Source of the DNA: Nitrospira defluvii
Lineage (GTDB): Bacteria > Nitrospirota > Nitrospiria > Nitrospirales > Nitrospiraceae
DNA: 64,000 bases
Direction of reading: 5' to 3'
Assembly (NCBI RefSeq): GCF_905220995.1
Contig: NZ_CAJNBJ010000002.1
Location: 434,001-498,000 of the forward strand
Positions 8,411 through 17,286 of this stretch are shown here, piece after piece. Position 1 is the stretch's first letter; every line of letters begins with the position of its first letter. The position numbers and the translations under genes are program-made. The notes under the pieces were generated by a model that made no database searches, was not told the origin of the DNA, and was given only the letters and a program-made list of their open reading frames with translations.

Positions 8411-9827
8411 GGTTACCTCCTAACTCTTGTAAGAACGTCCAGTCAGCGTCTTCTGTTCCTGGTCTGTGGGTGATGGCTCTTGTTGGGAGGCGGGAGCCTT
8501 GATCAACGATAGCTTCTCGGAGGACGTTGTCCAAGTGTTGGTGCAGTTGATTTTGAATTTCGGCGTGACGACTTGCGTTAAAATAGTGCTCGTAAGACTG
8601 CAGGGTCACCCATCCGCTTTTCCAGCTCATATACTCGATCAATTCACGCAATTTGCGATTCAGATCCGCCTCGCTTTGCGAGGTTTCATAGATCTGTCGA
8701 ATGGCCAAGGTGACATACCAGTGACGAGCTTGATGCATGTTCGCTCGCAGGCCGGCCACTTCACACGCCGGATTCCAGTAGTAGCGACGGTAGTGGTCCG
8801 CAGATAAGACGGTCCCGTGTTCGGTCATGAACAGTGGGATCGTATGAAGATCGACAATCCCTGAACGAGCCAGCTTCTGATAATCGGCCAGCGAGGCATG
8901 GCGGGAATCGATGTCTCGCCGTTCAGTGTTCACATACCGGCGCAGAAGGTTGGCGGCTTCGCGAGAAAAGCGGATAAATTTTGTTCTCACTTCATGGCTG
9001 CCTTTGTTGAACGCCGTCGCCTCTTGCAAGAATCCTCGAGCCCCCCAGTCTCCAAATGTGAGGCCGAGGACCTCCGACACTCTCGCTCCTGAGCTAAAGA
9101 GAATCTGCGCAATGCATTCCTCGCGGATTCGCCAACGCGGGAGCCTCCGTCCTCCAGCTAGCACCATTGCTGGAAATGCAGGATCATCAATGGGCTGGGG
9201 CCTCCATTCAGTTCCTTCCAAACGGAAATAATTTTCCGAGAGCCGTGTCTTCGGCATTGGGTGAGAGACGCCGCTAATCTCAGGCATCGTGGGATATGGC
9301 GGCTCTTTTTTCAGGCCTTCTATCTGGTTGACGGTCCTAACAGCCCGATGCTCTAACGGGTTGTCGAAGGCATAGCGCTTCGTTCTGCGCATGATCGAAT
9401 AGAATGTCTTGAGCGAGGCGAGAAATACGCGGAGCGTCGTCCGTGTCTCTTTCGTCAAATACACGAGCTCAAAGCCGAGGTGATGAGGGCGAGCTTGCGC
9501 GGCCAAACGCTGAGTTAGATACTCCCGAACATAGTCTCGGATAATCATTGGTTCACTTGTCCAGGAGAACTGATGGGTGTCCAGCCAAGAGAAAAATGGC
9601 ATCAAGGCATAGATATACGCGCGACAGGTCCCACGCGACAGCCGTGATGAGGCTTCCTCGCAGTAGTGGGTGAGCGGAAGATGAAGACGATTAGAGCCAT
9701 CGAACACCAAGACCCGACGGCCACCATGTGAGGAACCAGGTCGAGAAAACAGCCGGTAGGTGCGGATAATGATCCCTTCGACAACCACGCCTAAGGTGCT
9801 GACGACCCGACATACAGTAGTAGTCAA
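8361..9827 (-). CDS. tnpA: TnpA-like tyrosine recombinase
   Basis: First gene of the Tn554-like element, 488 residues, a tyrosine recombinase with an N-terminal SAM-like core-binding domain. The catalytic Arg is in SSGARVSEVLGL (about residue 247), the HxxR box is MHQARHWYVTLAI (about 365) and the nucleophile Tyr is in LQSYEHYF (about 412). TnpA and TnpB act together in Tn554-type excision and integration. The TTG start at 9827 lacks a ribosome site, so the true start may be up to about 20 codons downstream. Confidence 0.8.
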   Translation of the reverse strand: MTTTVCRVVSTLGVVVEGIIIRTYRLFSRPGSSHGGRRVLVFDGSNRLHLPLTHYCEEASSRLSRGTCRAYIYALMPFFSWLDTHQFSWTSEPMIIRDYVREYLTQRLAAQARPHHLGFELVYLTKETRTTLRVFLASLKTFYSIMRRTKRYAFDNPLEHRAVRTVNQIEGLKKEPPYPTMPEISGVSHPMPKTRLSENYFRLEGTEWRPQPIDDPAFPAMVLAGGRRLPRWRIREECIAQILFSSGARVSEVLGLTFGDWGARGFLQEATAFNKGSHEVRTKFIRFSREAANLLRRYVNTERRDIDSRHASLADYQKLARSGIVDLHTIPLFMTEHGTVLSADHYRRYYWNPACEVAGLRANMHQARHWYVTLAIRQIYETSQSEADLNRKLRELIEYMSWKSGWVTLQSYEHYFNASRHAEIQNQLHQHLDNVLREAIVDQGSRLPTRAITHRPGTEDADWTFLQELGGNLAGERDPAMESVQGPY

Positions 9828-10054
9828 TAAAGGTCAACCGAATTGCTGGGCTATTTGTCGTATTTTTAAAAGTGACTGTTTACTTAAACGAGTATGCGGT
9901 GGCAGCCTGGCCCGACCGCTTTCGCGACGGACGCATGTGACGCCGTTCCTTCGACCGCCCCTCGATGCTGATGCGCTTGCGACCGAAAAGAAGGCCGCCG
10001 CGGACGGCGGCAGGAGGTGACGACGCTGACGATCGTCCAACCAAGGAGGCGCCG

Positions 10055-10231
10055 ATGCGGTTCGAGATTCAGATCTCAGAGGGGATTCTGGACAAGCTGA
10101 AGGGGAAGGCTCATCAGGAGGTCGACTCGTTCGCCCGCCGACATTTCCGGATCAAGGAAATGCAGGCACGAGAAGAAGAGCAAGCCCGGACCCACACTTT
10201 CAACACCATCCGTGCGGCACTGAGTCGCTAG
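10055..10231 (+). CDS. Small charged protein of unknown function
   Basis: A 58-residue, charged, helical protein with no membrane segment. The ATG at 10055 follows a strong AAGGAGG. The ORF extends upstream to 9965, but that part is low-complexity and has no ribosome site. The family is not recognised. It is the first gene to the right of the Tn554-like element. Confidence 0.5.
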   Translation: MRFEIQISEGILDKLKGKAHQEVDSFARRHFRIKEMQAREEEQARTHTFNTIRAALSR

Positions 10232-10503
10232 TGCTTCTCAGGCGAGTGGACATGCCTACCGTACCACGCTTCTAAGACAACCGGCTTCCCTTGGGCTGCC
10301 GCAGATCGAGCGGGAGCACGCCGCTCTGTCCCAATGTCGCGGCTTCGCGCCCACGATGCGGGCACTCGCCGCTCCGTACCAGGGCTGCATTGCGCACCTG
10401 GCACCTGAGGGAAAGGCCGGCGCTTCGCGCCGGCAGGTTACAGAACTCCGCGGTGCTCCCTTCTAATTGCGAGATCTTGCTCACCGAACCCAGGTGTCCT
10501 CCC
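10232..10503. other. Non-coding stretch with GC-rich hairpins
   Basis: No convincing gene. It contains the strong hairpin GCCGGCGC-TTC-GCGCCGGC at 10416-10434 and a second, weaker CTTCGCGC-centred structure near 10340-10350. It looks REP-like. Confidence 0.4.
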
Positions 10504-11028
10504 TTATGAAGCCCCCTCCTCGCGCCCAGTCTCCGCCTCGTAACCAAGATTCACGACTTGTTCTTTCCCATCAATGATACGGACTTCGATTCTCCCCCGA
10601 TGCCTTCTCATCCGATACCTGGCCTTGACCTTCCGCGCCAGGTTGATGAGGAACGGTTTCATTCGCGGATCAATCTTATGGTACGCGATGAGATAGTCTG
10701 CAATACGGGTGGGCATCGTACGGTAATTCTTTCGCAGCCACATTTCTATTTGCTTTTCCGTTTTCATCCAGCGTTGGCTTGTCATCCCGTAACTACAGGC
10801 ACGCTGATACATGAACGGCACTGCCTCGGGGCACTCCGCCTCTGCCCGGACAAACAAAGTATCGACCTCCTCGCAGTACATCCGAATCCTGATTCGTCTG
10901 CCTGTGTCGCTTGAGCTTTCAGAGGCAGGTTGGACCGGGTTCGACACCTGAGTCCCATCAATAGGCCCTACCATCAACGCCTCGTCAGAAACAGCAGATA
11001 TCTTCACTTCACCGGACCCGTTCCCCAC
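10504..11028 (-). CDS. Hypothetical basic protein
   Basis: A 174-residue ORF with a Ser-rich N-terminus and a basic C-terminal half (KVKARYRMRRHRGRIEVRI). It has no signal peptide and no recognised family. The central part (ACSYGMTSQRWMKTEKQIEMWLRKNYRTM) looks like folded, helical protein, and antisense frames are poorer. The start is a GTG at 11028 with only a weak upstream purine stretch, so the N-terminus is uncertain. It lies alone between the Tn554-like element and the parM leader. Confidence 0.5.
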   Translation of the reverse strand: MGNGSGEVKISAVSDEALMVGPIDGTQVSNPVQPASESSSDTGRRIRIRMYCEEVDTLFVRAEAECPEAVPFMYQRACSYGMTSQRWMKTEKQIEMWLRKNYRTMPTRIADYLIAYHKIDPRMKPFLINLARKVKARYRMRRHRGRIEVRIIDGKEQVVNLGYEAETGREEGAS

Positions 11029-11122
11029 CCCGCTTTACCTTCCCTCCGTCGCGTCGTGAGTTCAGGACAGTATATTCATATCTGTTATGTGCGAACGTCT
11101 TGAGCACAATCCCTCAGCAACC

Positions 11123-11344
11123 TCATCCAGGAAGCGCGAACAGCTCGGAACCCCGTACTGCCTCATGATAAGCAGGTTCACTCTGAAGGGAACCATCGTA
11201 GTATCCCTCAGTCTCATGGCAATTCGGATGTAGAGGTATTACTGCTTCGAGACCCACCCTCCAAACCCCTTGATCTCGTGGAGCATAGAAATACTCCAGG
11301 CAGTCGCACTCAACAGGCTGATCCGGGCATTGAGGCAACCTCAA
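11123..11344 (-). CDS. Possible small hypothetical protein
   Basis: A 73-residue ORF with three cysteines near the N-terminus and an aromatic-rich composition. A TTG start and a poor ribosome site make it doubtful. It is kept because the residue composition looks protein-like and no better frame exists here. Confidence 0.3.
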   Translation of the reverse strand: MRLPQCPDQPVECDCLEYFYAPRDQGVWRVGLEAVIPLHPNCHETEGYYDGSLQSEPAYHEAVRGSELFALPG

Positions 11345-11357
11345 CAGAGAGGGCCCG

Positions 11358-11379
11358 CCTTATACGCCTATATATAAGG
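11358..11379. promoter_or_regulatory. Inverted repeat upstream of parM
   Basis: CCTTATA (11358-11364) and TATAAGG (11373-11379), a perfect seven-base inverted repeat with an eight-base AT-rich spacer, about 235 bases before parM. ParMRC systems are repressed by ParR binding upstream, so this could be part of a centromere/operator. The tandem iterons typical of parC were not seen. Confidence 0.35.
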
Positions 11380-11614
11380 ATAGAGCGACCCTCCTTAGAC
11401 CTTCAGCGTTACATCGTCTTCATTCTCTAACATATTGCTACCATTCCTATTTCAGACTTTCGGCTTTGTTCGCGATTCCCTATTTCCTCTTTGGCCTGGT
11501 GACTTTGATGGTTTCCTGGAATCCTGGGAGCTCTCCGGCTTCTGGTCAGTAATACGACAGGCGAGAGGCCAGATTATCCGTTACCGCGAACCAGTCGAAC
11601 TAAAGGAGCGCTAC

Positions 11615-12727
11615 ATGGCAACTCGCACAAGGGCGGCCGCCAAGGCAGGAATGACGTCAGGCGTTAGACATTCACCGAACCGATTGAACGGAGACGTGCC
11701 GTTCATCGGTCTCGACGTGGGCTACGGGTACACGAAGATTGTCTTTGAAGATGGGCGACGCTTCATCTATCCCTCGCTGGTGGCACCGGTTGCCGTCACC
11801 TCGATCGACTTGGGTCTCTCGCTCTCAAAGAGCGCCGTTCAGGTCGAGGGAGCCGATTATGTCGTTGGCGAGGAAGCAGTCCAAGCGGGCTGGAGGTTCC
11901 GCGAACAATATGACGGGTGGTGGACCTCTCCCACGTTTAAGGCGCTCGTGGCATTTGCAGCACGCCATGTGCCCGAAGGCGCCCACGTGTTCACGGGCCT
12001 CCCGCTCCATGTGTATGCGTCTGCAGTGGCCCAGACTCAGGTGGCAGAAGTAGTCCGGAAGGGACTTCGCACGAACCAGGTCACGGTCTTCCCTCAGGGC
12101 GTGGGGGCGTTTTTCGCCGCGATCGCTGCGCATCCCGGTTCTGAGGAAGGCCGGAACGCCTTCGTCGATATCGGCATGCGCACAACCGAGTTTGTCGGCA
12201 TGTCCAATCGCCAGTTCCTGAGCGACCTCTCATGCGGCAAGGTCCTGGGCGTCACAGAGCTCTTCACACGCGTTGCCGACAGCTTGACTCACCAACATGA
12301 AAGAACAATCGATCCCTACGAAATTGATCTCGCGATTCAAGGTTTTCGCCCGATAAAGGTCAAAGGGGACAATCTCGCCCAAAAGCTCATCGATGAGACT
12401 ATCCAACCCCTTCTCAAACCATTTGCCGAACGCATCCTCGGCGAAATGACCAGACTCTGGGGACCAGGCGCTCCGTCCTTTGACCGCGTCATTTTCTGCG
12501 GCGGAGGCGCATTGATCCTCAAGCCTTATCTTTCCGGATTCCGAGAGAAAGTGGAATTTCTCAGAGACTCGCAATACGCGAACGCCTGCGGGTATCTGCA
12601 CTTCGGCCGGTGGGTCTATCAACGACCGGTCACGAACAATGCAGTCCATCATCCAGAGTCCGAGCGGGATCGCCAAGAGGAAGCAATTCAAGATGAAGAT
12701 ATGCTTCGTGTGGGAGGGACCATATGA
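11615..12727 (+). CDS. parM: ParM/StbA-like actin-type segregation ATPase
   Basis: An actin-fold ATPase that forms filaments to push plasmid copies apart. Actin-fold signatures are visible: phosphate loop 1 in GLDVGYGYTKIV, phosphate loop 2 in FVDIGMRTTEFVG, and the adenosine motif in IFCGGGALILKPYL. Length (370 residues) suits plasmid ParM/Alp proteins. The ATG at 11615 has AAAGGAG at 11602-11608; the ORF extends upstream to 11435 but that section is not protein-like. It overlaps the next gene by ATGA, forming a two-gene segregation operon. Confidence 0.85.
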   Translation: MATRTRAAAKAGMTSGVRHSPNRLNGDVPFIGLDVGYGYTKIVFEDGRRFIYPSLVAPVAVTSIDLGLSLSKSAVQVEGADYVVGEEAVQAGWRFREQYDGWWTSPTFKALVAFAARHVPEGAHVFTGLPLHVYASAVAQTQVAEVVRKGLRTNQVTVFPQGVGAFFAAIAAHPGSEEGRNAFVDIGMRTTEFVGMSNRQFLSDLSCGKVLGVTELFTRVADSLTHQHERTIDPYEIDLAIQGFRPIKVKGDNLAQKLIDETIQPLLKPFAERILGEMTRLWGPGAPSFDRVIFCGGGALILKPYLSGFREKVEFLRDSQYANACGYLHFGRWVYQRPVTNNAVHHPESERDRQEEAIQDEDMLRVGGTI

Positions 12728-13047
12728 GAAATGAGCCGGGGAAGGGGCATCGCATCTACCGGCTCTATTTCAACGAAGAAGATCCGTCCGACGTTGCGCT
12801 CCGGCGGTGGATATGGTCCCTGCCCACGCGAAAACGGGGTCATATCGTCAAAAGCATCCTAAGAAAACAGCTCGCAGACTGGGGCAGAATGAAAGGCCGT
12901 CGCGGAGTTCGCAAGCCCCGACAGATCCAGCGGCGGGTTTCGGAGCGGACCCTCCGAGCATCCAAACCGCAGAGGCCAATCCCTGCCACCAACGAGATTC
13001 AATCCCTTATCAACCAAGCCTTCGCATCGACAAGGTCGGCATCGTAG
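12724..13047 (+). CDS. ParR-like partner of the actin homologue
   Basis: A 107-residue basic protein translated from an ATG that overlaps the parM stop codon (ATGA). Position, size and basic charge fit a ParR/StbB adaptor that binds the centromere and caps the ParM filament. The segment SDVALRRWIWSLPTRKRGHIVKSILRKQL is compatible with a ribbon-helix-helix DNA-binding fold. The assignment rests chiefly on gene context. Confidence 0.6.
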   Translation: MRNEPGKGHRIYRLYFNEEDPSDVALRRWIWSLPTRKRGHIVKSILRKQLADWGRMKGRRGVRKPRQIQRRVSERTLRASKPQRPIPATNEIQSLINQAFASTRSAS

Positions 13048-13591
13048 CTGGGAGGTACGTCCACACATTGCTCGCCTTGGCCCGCAGATTCGACGCCGTC
13101 TGAACATATCCCAGAACCCAGGACACTCACACACGATTTTTTCAGGTTCATAAACCCTATGGATCGCTAGTCCGCAGACCCCATTTGCCGGCACCGCGAT
13201 TGTCGATAGATTGAGAGCCGTGTCTAAAGGATCGCGGTCCCCAAATCAGATGGTTGGGGGACAGGTTAAATGTAGGAACAGCGGCTTAGGAATGCGTCCC
13301 TGTGACCTTTTATCTGCTGGACCGCGAGACTTAGGGATAGCAAGGCTAGATAGACGTTCAACCGTGACCTATTTCGGAATGGACAAAGTTGAGACCTTTA
13401 CCGTCTTCCGAGAGGTAGAGGAAAAAGCAACGCTTCGCTGATGGTCGGTGGACCGGCGACCCGCGGCTTGGTTGGACTATCACCTGAACAAACCTCCGCA
13501 GTGTCGGTTCTGAGATATCATGGTGACATGCTAAAGCGAAAACGGTATTCTGCTGAGCCGCTATCACAGCCCACACGACAAGCAGGAAAAT
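13048..13591. other. 544-base gap, no supported gene
   Basis: No ORF has a ribosome site or protein-like composition. One inverted repeat, GTCCCC (13237-13242) with GGGGAC (13257-13262), is present. Composition shifts toward AT from about 13350, marking the left edge of the helicase-nuclease insertion. Confidence 0.4.
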
Positions 13592-16138
13592 ATGAGCGAC
13601 ACAGGGAACCGACCAGAATTTCGTAAGCCCAAAGCGGCCGTTAACTATTCCTCACCGGAGGAATTGTTCTCGAAGCTACCAAATCGTGCTGGTAGTCACG
13701 GATATCTCAGGGTTCCCCAGGCCGATGTTCTAAGAGAGTATAAAGATTGCGCGGACAGGGATATCGCTCTCGAACTGCCCACAGGAACTGGGAAAACGGC
13801 CGTTGGTTTACTTATAGCAGAGTGGCGTCGACGTCGATCCGGCGAAAAAGTGGCCTATCTTGTATTGACGAATCAACTTGCCAAACAAGTTATGCGAGAG
13901 GCGCAAAATCTTGGAATTGAGTGTGCAGATCTTACCGGGAACAAAGACAGCCGCCATCCGGCTGAAGTAGGGAAATATAGTTTAGCAAAAGCAGTCGCAG
14001 TATCCACATACTCCAACCTGTTCAATGTCAATCCAGTCATACAAGAGTCTGATGTCCTCATCTTCGATGATGCACATGGTGCAGAGTCATTTGTGAGCGG
14101 AATGTGGACCGTTAGGGTTCGCAAGGACGCGCCGCGCCGACTTTACTCAGAGGTTTTGACTGCAATCAGGCCTTCTCTTACCGATGCACAATTTCGGGTA
14201 GTGACGGACGAAGATGAATTTGAGGTGGTCGAATTAGCCGATGTACATGCTTCTTCTGGAGTCGTGCCAGCTATTACAGCTATTTTCGATCGTGAAAGAG
14301 ACGCGGAAATTTATTTTCCATGGGGTCTAATTCGAAACCAAATCCAAGCCTGCCTTTGTTTAGTGTCGACCAGAGAGATTGTTTTCAGACCTGTAATCCC
14401 TCCAACCCATACGCATGCCCCTTTTGCTAACACCAAGCAGAGAATCTATATGTCCGCGACTTTGGGAGGCGAAGGCGATCTACAGAGAAGTTATGGCATC
14501 ACATCCATAAAACCGATTAGAGCAAGGCACGCTGAGTGGGGAAAAAGATATGTATTCGTACCAGGAATATGTCATTCAGAACAAGAATGTTCCGATCTCA
14601 TAGCCAAGGTTTGGAAGGCCATAGCACCTCGTCGGGCCCTTTTACTGGCTCCATCTTTTCTAACCGCGGACAGAACGTTCACTCGGATCTCGGGTGGCAT
14701 GAAGCCACAGCCTTCTAAGTTTAGCGCAGCGGATATTGAAGAGTCGCTTGAACCCTTCACCAATAGTGTTTGCGGAATATTGTGTCTTGCTGGCCGATAC
14801 GATGGCATAGATTTGCCGGGTGACACCTGTCGTTTACTAATTATCTCGGAAACAGCGGCTGCTATAGATGCTCTTGAACGTCATATGCGCGACCACTGGA
14901 AAATGGGTCCCTTGCTGCGACGGCGGGAAAGGACAAGGCTTATTCAGGGAATGGGGCGATGCACAAGAGACGCAACGGATTTTGCGGTTGTCATTATGTT
15001 GGGCCAAAGCCTACTCAATGCTTTGACTACGCCGGCACTTGTCCAGGGCTTCCCTGAGGAAATTCAGAGAGAACTAACATGGGGTATGGAACAAAGCGAC
15101 GTGGCGAAAGAACATCGCCATCAACTGAGCGACATGATTATTGGGCTACTAATGGACTCAGACTATCGAAAGCAAGCGAATGAAAGTTTAGAAGATATAA
15201 CGATCGAAGGCCATGAAGAGAGAGATGATCCTTACAGCCAAGGTGCTATAGCGGAGGTCAATTATCTAAGGTCACTTTGGGACAGCGATTTCACACACGC
15301 CCTTCTCACCGCCCGTGAACAGGCCGATCGCACCAACGATCATGAACTATCAGGCTATAGAGCCTGGTGGTGGTACCTTGCGAGTATTGCAGCTTTTCAC
15401 CTCGGCGATACGGTAAGCGAAATTGATTGCCTAAAACGAGCACGAGCAACGCGGATAAATTCGGGTTTCATGGATCACCTTTTGCGTGCACGTAGCAGAG
15501 CTACATCGGTGGATCCGTCCGACATCGATGATATTAGAGCGGAATCTATATGGAATATTTTCGAAAAGTGGGGATGGCAAGGTCCTCGCTTTAGTGGAAA
15601 ACTTGATGAAATGCTGGAGGGGCTAAGCAAACCTGACGACCCGACCCAATTCAATATTGGCTTAGAAAGATTAGGTGAGTGTTTTGGCGCCAAAGTATTT
15701 CGTCGCACTGAAGATGGCGTTCCGGATGTTGTCTGGTTGTTTCATGACTGTTGTTATGCCATTGAAAATAAGTCTGACAAGAAGCCAGATGGTGCTTTGT
15801 CAAAACGGGATGTTCAGCAGGCGAAGGGCCATCCAGAATGGGTTCTTGCCAATATAGCGGAAGCAAAAGATATTCCCATTAGACCAATAGTCGTTTCAGA
15901 TGTTTATCCGGATGCCATCGCGGAACCTTTTATTGAAGGGCTGTTTCATGCGGTAATTGAAGATATTGTTAAGGAAGGTAACCGAGTTGCTTCCGAACTT
16001 CCTAATCTTCGCGCACAGTTTGCCGGCAAGGAATATGGATCAGTTCACGGCGAATTCAGAACCGCCATTAAGACTGCGTCTCTTGACCGTGGAACGGTCG
16101 AATCCTTTTTCTCTAAGCCGCTAAGGATGAAATCTTAA
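13592..16138 (+). CDS. XPD/DinG-like helicase fused to PD-(D/E)XK nuclease
   Basis: An 848-residue fusion. The N-terminal superfamily 2 helicase carries LPTGTGKTAVG (Walker A, about residue 62), LIFDDAHGAE (Walker B, about 158), YMSATLGG (motif III, about 287), GRYDGIDLPGD and LIQGMGRCTR (motif VI, about 452), a pattern closest to XPD/DinG. Near residues 711-730, PDVVW followed by YAIENKSD fits the D-(x)n-ExK core of a PD-(D/E)XK nuclease. Base composition is clearly more AT-rich than the neighbours, a sign of recent acquisition. Helicase-nuclease fusions on mobile elements are often anti-phage systems; that role is inference. The gene stands alone, with no partner methylase. Confidence 0.75.
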   Translation: MSDTGNRPEFRKPKAAVNYSSPEELFSKLPNRAGSHGYLRVPQADVLREYKDCADRDIALELPTGTGKTAVGLLIAEWRRRRSGEKVAYLVLTNQLAKQVMREAQNLGIECADLTGNKDSRHPAEVGKYSLAKAVAVSTYSNLFNVNPVIQESDVLIFDDAHGAESFVSGMWTVRVRKDAPRRLYSEVLTAIRPSLTDAQFRVVTDEDEFEVVELADVHASSGVVPAITAIFDRERDAEIYFPWGLIRNQIQACLCLVSTREIVFRPVIPPTHTHAPFANTKQRIYMSATLGGEGDLQRSYGITSIKPIRARHAEWGKRYVFVPGICHSEQECSDLIAKVWKAIAPRRALLLAPSFLTADRTFTRISGGMKPQPSKFSAADIEESLEPFTNSVCGILCLAGRYDGIDLPGDTCRLLIISETAAAIDALERHMRDHWKMGPLLRRRERTRLIQGMGRCTRDATDFAVVIMLGQSLLNALTTPALVQGFPEEIQRELTWGMEQSDVAKEHRHQLSDMIIGLLMDSDYRKQANESLEDITIEGHEERDDPYSQGAIAEVNYLRSLWDSDFTHALLTAREQADRTNDHELSGYRAWWWYLASIAAFHLGDTVSEIDCLKRARATRINSGFMDHLLRARSRATSVDPSDIDDIRAESIWNIFEKWGWQGPRFSGKLDEMLEGLSKPDDPTQFNIGLERLGECFGAKVFRRTEDGVPDVVWLFHDCCYAIENKSDKKPDGALSKRDVQQAKGHPEWVLANIAEAKDIPIRPIVVSDVYPDAIAEPFIEGLFHAVIEDIVKEGNRVASELPNLRAQFAGKEYGSVHGEFRTAIKTASLDRGTVESFFSKPLRMKS

Positions 16139-16281
16139 AGATTCCGTCTCACTCGATCTCACTCCCTCTAGGATGGCAAGTTGTTGAGTTTCTGAAATAA
16201 GACCTGTGAAACCAGGGTCAGCATTGAGGATGCTGAATTGGCCCCAAATCAAATCCGGCTTTGGCACCATCGCATACCTAC

Positions 16282-17016
16282 TCAGTATCCGTCGTAGAGC
16301 ATGTTGCGGCGATGCTCGAGCTCCGCCTGCTTCGAGCCGCGCACGAACAAGATCCGCGGGATGATGAGCGAGACAGCCGTACTGAAGACAACGAACCAGC
16401 TCGACAGAAGGAGCACCTCGCGGACATTCAGGATCCACGTTTGCACCTCCAGTGCCGTAGCCTGATTCATAAGAACCCGCCACGCCGGCCACAACTGTTC
16501 GGCTTTGGCATGCACCCAATGCGGCGTGAGCAATCCGTGCAATCCGTGGAAGAGCAGAAAAACCAGGATCACCTTCAAGATGTTGAACGTGACCATCGCG
16601 CTGTAAATGCTGTCGATGGCTTGCCGGCACGCCTTCCCATAGTAGCAGTTGCCCAGATTGACCCCGATCATGACGTTGTAGCCCAATCCGTACGCCATCG
16701 CGATCAGGACGGAGAAGAGCTGATCAAATAAGCTCGGGCTGAGCGTGCCGAAGATCGGCACGAGGTTCGACAACACCCCCATGCTCACCGGGACGAACAA
16801 GGCGCTGATCAAACCATCGGCCAGTGCCCCTTTCACTCCCACTTCAAAATACGCGATCCGCCGGTCCAGCAAGAGATAGTTCTCAGGAATCTCCCGCCCC
16901 GTCTTGACGACCGTCGCGAGAATCTGAATCTCGGAGATCGCCTCGATGAGGCTCCGGGGCTTGGCCCTAGCCATACCCTCTGCGAACAATGGCCCCGGAC
17001 GTCCCCCTTTCTCCAT
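16282..17016 (-). CDS. Polytopic membrane protein of the transfer operon
   Basis: A 244-residue protein with about four hydrophobic segments (around residues 65-85, 95-115, 140-160 and 205-225). Family not recognised. It is the last gene of the minus-strand operon with traN. The ATG at 17016 is three bases after the stop of the preceding gene, so the two are translationally linked. Likely an inner-membrane component or an entry-exclusion/accessory protein of the conjugation machine; this is inference from context. Confidence 0.6.
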   Translation of the reverse strand: MEKGGRPGPLFAEGMARAKPRSLIEAISEIQILATVVKTGREIPENYLLLDRRIAYFEVGVKGALADGLISALFVPVSMGVLSNLVPIFGTLSPSLFDQLFSVLIAMAYGLGYNVMIGVNLGNCYYGKACRQAIDSIYSAMVTFNILKVILVFLLFHGLHGLLTPHWVHAKAEQLWPAWRVLMNQATALEVQTWILNVREVLLLSSWFVVFSTAVSLIIPRILFVRGSKQAELEHRRNMLYDGY

Positions 17017-17019
17017 CGT

Positions 17020-17271
17020 TCACCCCCCGCCGAAGAATCGGACGACCGAATTCACATAGGCAAGCAGGATCGTCAGCGCGTAGAAGAAGATGCCGATTGC
17101 TAACCGTTGTTTGTAGGCCCCGTACCAGAACGCGAATCCGAGACACGTCACCGCCAACACTCGCGCCACCACACCCCGGAACAAAGTCGCAAAGACCCAG
17201 TTCCACCAGGCCAAATATTCTTCTAGCGTCATATAGGAGAGCGGGTTCAGATAATCGATGAGATTCTCCAT
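17020..17271 (-). CDS. Small two-pass membrane protein of the transfer operon
   Basis: An 83-residue protein with two membrane segments (VVARVLAVTCLGFAFWYG and IGIFFYALTILLAYVNSVV). It lies between the HD protein and the larger membrane protein with tight spacing. Size and topology recall small inner-membrane T4SS proteins (TraL/VirB3 class), but a good TraL is present elsewhere, so no name is given. Confidence 0.55.
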   Translation of the reverse strand: MENLIDYLNPLSYMTLEEYLAWWNWVFATLFRGVVARVLAVTCLGFAFWYGAYKQRLAIGIFFYALTILLAYVNSVVRFFGGG

Positions 17272-17286
17272 GGCCAGCGGGTACTC

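Larger units (their letters stand above)
5430..9900 (-). mobile_element. Tn554-like element (tnpA-tnpB-tnpC)
   Basis: Three overlapping minus-strand genes encode two different tyrosine recombinases and a small coiled-coil/basic protein, in the order and sizes typical of Tn554-family transposons. These elements have no terminal inverted repeats, so the ends are approximate. The left limit comes from where the DUF488-like gene loses similarity to its family. The right limit is the AT-rich stretch after tnpA. No cargo gene lies between tnpC and the left end; 5494-5724 holds only an inverted repeat. Confidence 0.65.
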
